Position numbers and translations under genes: made by a program. Positions 61,077 through 64,000 of a stretch of 64,000 nucleotides of DNA are shown here, piece after piece. Under the pieces are notes generated by a model. It was not told the DNA's origin, ran no database searches, and saw nothing but the letters and a program-made list of their open reading frames with translations. Source of the DNA: Natronorubrum bangense (GTDB lineage Archaea; Halobacteriota; Halobacteria; Halobacteriales; Natrialbaceae). Numbering within the stretch: position 1 is the first letter of the stretch; each line of letters opens with the position of its first letter. Where the stretch lies: NCBI RefSeq assembly GCF_004799645.1, contig NZ_CP031305.1, forward strand, positions 62,001-126,000, written 5' to 3'.

Positions 61077-62999
61077 TTAGATGTCGATCCATTCGGCTTC
61101 GGGCGCGTGTTCTTTGATGAACTGCTTGCGTGGCTCGACGGCGTCGCCCATCAGCACGGAGAACATCTTGTCCGCCGCGGCGGCGTCCTCGATCGTGATC
61201 TGTTTGAGAATACGGTTTTCCGGGTTCATCGTCGTCTCCCAGAGCTGTTCGGGGTTCATCTCCCCGAGCCCCTTGAAGCGCTGGACCTGCGTCGGATTGC
61301 CGTCGCATTTCTCTTCGACGATCTCGTCGCGTTCAGCGTCGGTCATCGCATCGTACGTCTCGCCCCGGTAGCGGATGCGGTACAGCGGCGGCTGGGTTGC
61401 ATAAACGTAGCCACCCTCCAGCAGCGGGCGCATATGCCGGTAGAAGAACGTCAGCATGAGCGTCCGGATGTGTGCGCCGTCGACGTCGGCGTCCGTCGCC
61501 ATGATGATCTTCTTATACCGGACGTCGTCGACATCGAACTCGTCGCCGATTCCCGCACCGATCGCGGTGATCATGTTCCGGATCTCGTCGTTCTCGAGAA
61601 TCCGATCGAGTCGGTGTTTCTCGACGTTCAAGATCTTCCCTTTGATCGGAAGCACGGCCTGGAACTCGGGGTTTCGGGCCTGTTTTGCGCTGCCGCCTGC
61701 GGAGTCACCCTCCGCGATGAACAGTTCGGCCTTCTCGGGGTCTTTGGTCTGACAGTCGGCGAGTTTGCCGGGCAACGAGGTCGAATCGAGAGCGGATTTA
61801 CGGCGGGTTAGCTCTTCGGCTTTCTGGGCGGCCTTGCGCGCTTTGGCAGCCTCGACAGCCTTCGTGATGATCGCTTCTGCGGTGTCGGGATGCTCTTCGA
61901 AGTAGGTGCCGAGTCCTTCGTGCATCGCGCTTTCGACGATCCCTCGAACCTCGGAGTTGCCGAGTTTCGTCTTCGTCTGCCCTTCGAACTGCGGGTCGGG
62001 GTGTTTGATCGAGATGACTGCAGTGAGTCCCTCGCGAATGTCTTCGCCTTTGAGGTTCTCGTCGAGATCGTTCAGTAGATCGTTCTCGCCGGCGTAATCG
62101 TTGACACAGCGTGTGAGCGCGGTTTTGAAGCCGGTGAGGTGGGTGCCACCCTCGCGCGTGTTGATGTTGTTTGCGAAGGCATGAATCGAGCCCTGTAGCT
62201 CCTCGGTGGCCTGCATCGCCACCTCGACTTCGATGTTCTGGTCGTCGTCCTCGAAGTAGATAATGTCCTCGTGCATCGCCGAGCGCGTCTCGTTGAGATA
62301 CTCGACGAACTCGCGGATGCCGCCCTGGTACTCGTAGGTTTCCTTGGCCGGGCCGTCCTCGTCGCGTTCATCACGCAACGTGATGCGAACGCCCGAGTTG
62401 AGGAAGGCAAGTTCGCGAAGCCGATTCGAGAGCGTCGAGAAGGCGAAGTCGTCGCCCTCGAAGATGTCGGTGTCGGGCCAGAACCGAATCGCCGTGCCTG
62501 TCCCCTCATCCGGGTCCATATCGCGGACCCGTTCCATATCGCCGACGGGTTCGCCCGCCTCGAAAGCGTGTTCGAAGACGCCGCCGTCGCGTTTGACCTC
62601 GACCTCGAGTCGACTCGAGAGGGCGTTGACGACCGAGACGCCGACGCCGTGGAGGCCACCGGAGACCTGGTAGGACTTGTTGTCGAACTTCCCGCCAGCG
62701 TGGAGAACAGTGAGAATCACCTCGAGGGCCGGCCGATCGTACTCGTCGTGTGTATCGACGGGGATACCACGGCCGTCGTCTGCGACGCTCACAGAGCCGT
62801 CGTCGTGGATGGAGACGGTAATGTCGTCACAGTGACCTGCCAGTGCCTCGTCAATCGAGTTGTCCACCACTTCATAGACGAGATGGTGGAGCCCTCGAGA
62901 ATCGGTAGAGCCGATGTACATTGCCGGTCGCTTTCGCACAGCCTCCAGGCCTTCTAAGACCTGAATCTGTCCGGCGCCGTACTCGCTTTCCTGGGACAT
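61077..62999 (-). CDS. gyrB: DNA gyrase subunit B
   Basis: ATPase subunit of gyrase, 640 residues. GHKL ATP site: LEGLEAVRKRPAMYIGSTDSRGLHHLVYEVVDNSIDEALAGHCD, ADDGRGIPV and SGGLHGVGVSVVNALS. The TOPRIM domain has EGDSAGGSAKQARNPEFQAVLPIKGKILNVEK and MATDADVDGAHIRTLMLTFFYRHM with the magnesium-binding Asp residues. The tail FKGLGEMNPEQLWETTMNPE is the GyrB C-terminus. ATG at 62999 is supported by a TATA box about 36 bases upstream; the frame is open to 63044. Confidence 0.97.
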   Translation of the reverse strand: MSQESEYGAGQIQVLEGLEAVRKRPAMYIGSTDSRGLHHLVYEVVDNSIDEALAGHCDDITVSIHDDGSVSVADDGRGIPVDTHDEYDRPALEVILTVLHAGGKFDNKSYQVSGGLHGVGVSVVNALSSRLEVEVKRDGGVFEHAFEAGEPVGDMERVRDMDPDEGTGTAIRFWPDTDIFEGDDFAFSTLSNRLRELAFLNSGVRITLRDERDEDGPAKETYEYQGGIREFVEYLNETRSAMHEDIIYFEDDDQNIEVEVAMQATEELQGSIHAFANNINTREGGTHLTGFKTALTRCVNDYAGENDLLNDLDENLKGEDIREGLTAVISIKHPDPQFEGQTKTKLGNSEVRGIVESAMHEGLGTYFEEHPDTAEAIITKAVEAAKARKAAQKAEELTRRKSALDSTSLPGKLADCQTKDPEKAELFIAEGDSAGGSAKQARNPEFQAVLPIKGKILNVEKHRLDRILENDEIRNMITAIGAGIGDEFDVDDVRYKKIIMATDADVDGAHIRTLMLTFFYRHMRPLLEGGYVYATQPPLYRIRYRGETYDAMTDAERDEIVEEKCDGNPTQVQRFKGLGEMNPEQLWETTMNPENRILKQITIEDAAAADKMFSVLMGDAVEPRKQFIKEHAPEAEWIDI

Positions 63000-63031
63000 G
63001 TAAAACCTGCTTTCGGGTAGTGGTCCCCACC

Positions 63032-63039
63032 TAATAAAA
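63032..63039 (-). promoter_or_regulatory. TATA box of gyrB
   Basis: On the minus strand this reads TTTTATTA, so transcription would start about 10 bases before the gyrB ATG at 62999. Confidence 0.45.
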
Positions 63040-63274
63040 GTCACGTGTACGCGCTCGCGCGCGAAGCCACCGTAGCCGTTGCTCGGCTGGCTCTCAGGAT
63101 GGGATATCTGGTCGTGAAGGGGTGTTCAAGCTCCTCATACCCCAGGTGTTTCTGGTGGTTACGTGGTTTCACGACGCTTGATCGCCTCGAGTCACACACC
63201 CTGCTGGAGTCCCGTGATCGCTCTCAAAAAGCCGTGTCAGTGCCCGGGGTGTCGTTGACGGTCTTCGCTCCTGT

Positions 63275-64000
63275 ATGGGAGATGAAATACAACCGCTGTA
63301 TCTGGCCGTCGGGATCGTTGTGCTCGTCGCCGTGGTCGTCGACATTCTCTGGACGACACTCTGGGTCGACGGCGGGGCTGGTCCGCTTTCCGGACGGCTG
63401 ACGACCTGGATCTGGCGTGGCCTGCGGACGGCAAGCAACGACCACCCGCGCGCGCTGAGTCTCGCCGGGCCGCTGATCCTCGCGTTCACGCTTGCGATGT
63501 GGATCGCACTGTTGTGGCTCGGCTGGACGATGGTTTTCGCTGGCGACGAGACGGCCCTCGTCAGCGCCCATACCGGCGCGCAGGCCGACTGGTCCGGACG
63601 ATTCTACTACGTCGCCTACACGATGTTCACGAACGGAAACGGCGATTACACGCCGACGACGAGTGGCTGGGAGATCGCCAGTTCGTTCACGACCGCGACT
63701 GGAATGGCCTTCGTCACGCTGGGCGTCTCCTACGTCCTCGGCGCAGTGTCGGAAAAGCGCTCATTTGCCAGCGACGTCACCGGTCTGGGCGAACGCAGTG
63801 AAGCATTCGTCCGTACGGGCTGGACCACTGAAGACGAGTTTCGCGGCCTCGAGCACCCACTCGAGTCACTCGCTACGCAACTGTCCATGCTCGCAGACCA
63901 GCACAAGGCCTATCCGATTCTTCACTACTACCACAGCGAACAGGCCGCTCGAGCGTCGGCGATGGCCGTTCCCGTCTTCGACGAGGCACTGACGGTCGTT
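63275..64000 (+). CDS. two-helix ion-channel-like membrane protein (partial, cut by the right edge)
   Basis: The first 242 residues of a membrane protein that runs off the window. MGDEIQPLYLAVGIVVLVAVVVDILWTTLWV is the first helix, ALSLAGPLILAFTLAMWIALLWLGWTMVFAG the second. A pore-like re-entrant stretch WSGRFYYVAYTMFTNGNGDYTPTTSGWEIASSFTTATGMAFVTLGVSYVLGAVSEKR resembles the K+-channel P-loop and third helix, with NGNGDYTP in place of the usual TVGYGD selectivity filter. The rest is soluble. It resembles the haloarchaeal ion-channel (PF07885-like) proteins, but a true K+ filter is not kept. It is divergent from gyrB. ATG at 63275 begins the family-like sequence. Confidence 0.65.
   Translation, partial: MGDEIQPLYLAVGIVVLVAVVVDILWTTLWVDGGAGPLSGRLTTWIWRGLRTASNDHPRALSLAGPLILAFTLAMWIALLWLGWTMVFAGDETALVSAHTGAQADWSGRFYYVAYTMFTNGNGDYTPTTSGWEIASSFTTATGMAFVTLGVSYVLGAVSEKRSFASDVTGLGERSEAFVRTGWTTEDEFRGLEHPLESLATQLSMLADQHKAYPILHYYHSEQAARASAMAVPVFDEALTVV

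Noticed and set aside
1..64000. CRISPR array, rRNA operon, prophage or complete insertion sequence
   Set aside because: No regularly spaced repeats, no rRNA-like sequence, and no intact transposase, integrase, capsid or terminase gene was found.

Overview
The window is a GC-rich piece of a haloarchaeal chromosome. The evidence is strongly acidic proteins, archaeal ribosomal protein content and order (S4e, L32e and L19e inside the S10/spc cluster, RNase P protein Rnp1 beside S17), twin-arginine lipoprotein signals on secreted proteins, TATA boxes about 25 bases upstream of start codons (leaderless messages), HalOD1, amphi-Trp and other haloarchaeal families, and a DNA gyrase. Codon and dinucleotide style (very frequent CTCGAG) fits the Natrialbales side of the class, but this is an impression, not a measured placement. 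No rRNA, CRISPR array or intact insertion sequence was seen.

Layout. 1-3.3 kb: a minus-strand dipeptide/oligopeptide ABC operon (binding protein, permease, second permease cut by the left edge). 3.4-15.4 kb: housekeeping and small genes: RNase HI-like protein, a DUF2240 protein, HAD phosphatase, two tandem CPA2-type cation/proton antiporters with C-terminal TrkA_N-like domains, methylglyoxal synthase divergent from a glyoxalase-fold protein, pyrF, small zinc-finger proteins, a GTPBP1-like GTPase, mch, and a heavy-metal-associated protein. 15.7-21.6 kb: an MFS transporter, a VOC protein, a TAXI-TRAP uptake system, a thiamine-binding protein and a HalOD1 protein. 21.6-23.1 kb: no protein genes; two identical tRNA-Gly(GCC) genes lie in a roughly 290-base direct repeat, each followed by a fragment of the tRNA 3' end.

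23.2-37.6 kb: a SPOUT-type RNA methyltransferase followed by the ribosomal run rpl3-rpl4-rpl23-rpl2-rps19-rpl22-rps3-rpl29-rnp1-rps17-rpl14-rpl24-rps4e-rpl5-rps14-rps8-rpl6-rpl32e-rpl19e-rpl18-rps5-rpl30-rpl15-secY, mostly with 1-8 base gaps or ATGA/TAATG overlaps, so probably one transcript. 37.6-44.9 kb: a structured intergenic stretch, then a split cytochrome oxidase locus: a subunit IV-like gene, a membrane-anchored subtilase, and coxB plus a fused subunit I/III gene. 45.3-51.5 kb: amphi-Trp protein, an unknown protein, adk, a pilin-like secreted protein with an AT-rich coding half, a DUF106/EMC3-like insertase, cmk, cbf5 and tRNA-Pro(GGG). 51.5-58.3 kb: accessory and metabolic genes: an Nmad3-like protein, a hexapeptide acyltransferase, an NDH-2-like oxidoreductase, an arginase-family enzyme, a DtxR-family regulator next to a ZIP metal transporter with related operator-like palindromes, and a winged-helix protein. 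58.6-64 kb: gyrA and gyrB on the minus strand, and a channel-like membrane protein running off the right edge.

The most interesting points are: the DtxR/ZIP pair with shared palindromes and a tiny leader ORF coupled to the ZIP start; the duplicated tRNA-Gly region with att-like fragments; inverted-repeat elements downstream of secY; the chimeric pilin-like gene between adk and the DUF106 gene; a 26-base perfect palindrome between the methylglyoxal synthase and glyoxalase genes; and a solitary Nmad3-like gene beside tRNA-Pro. No complete new defence or mobile system is visible.
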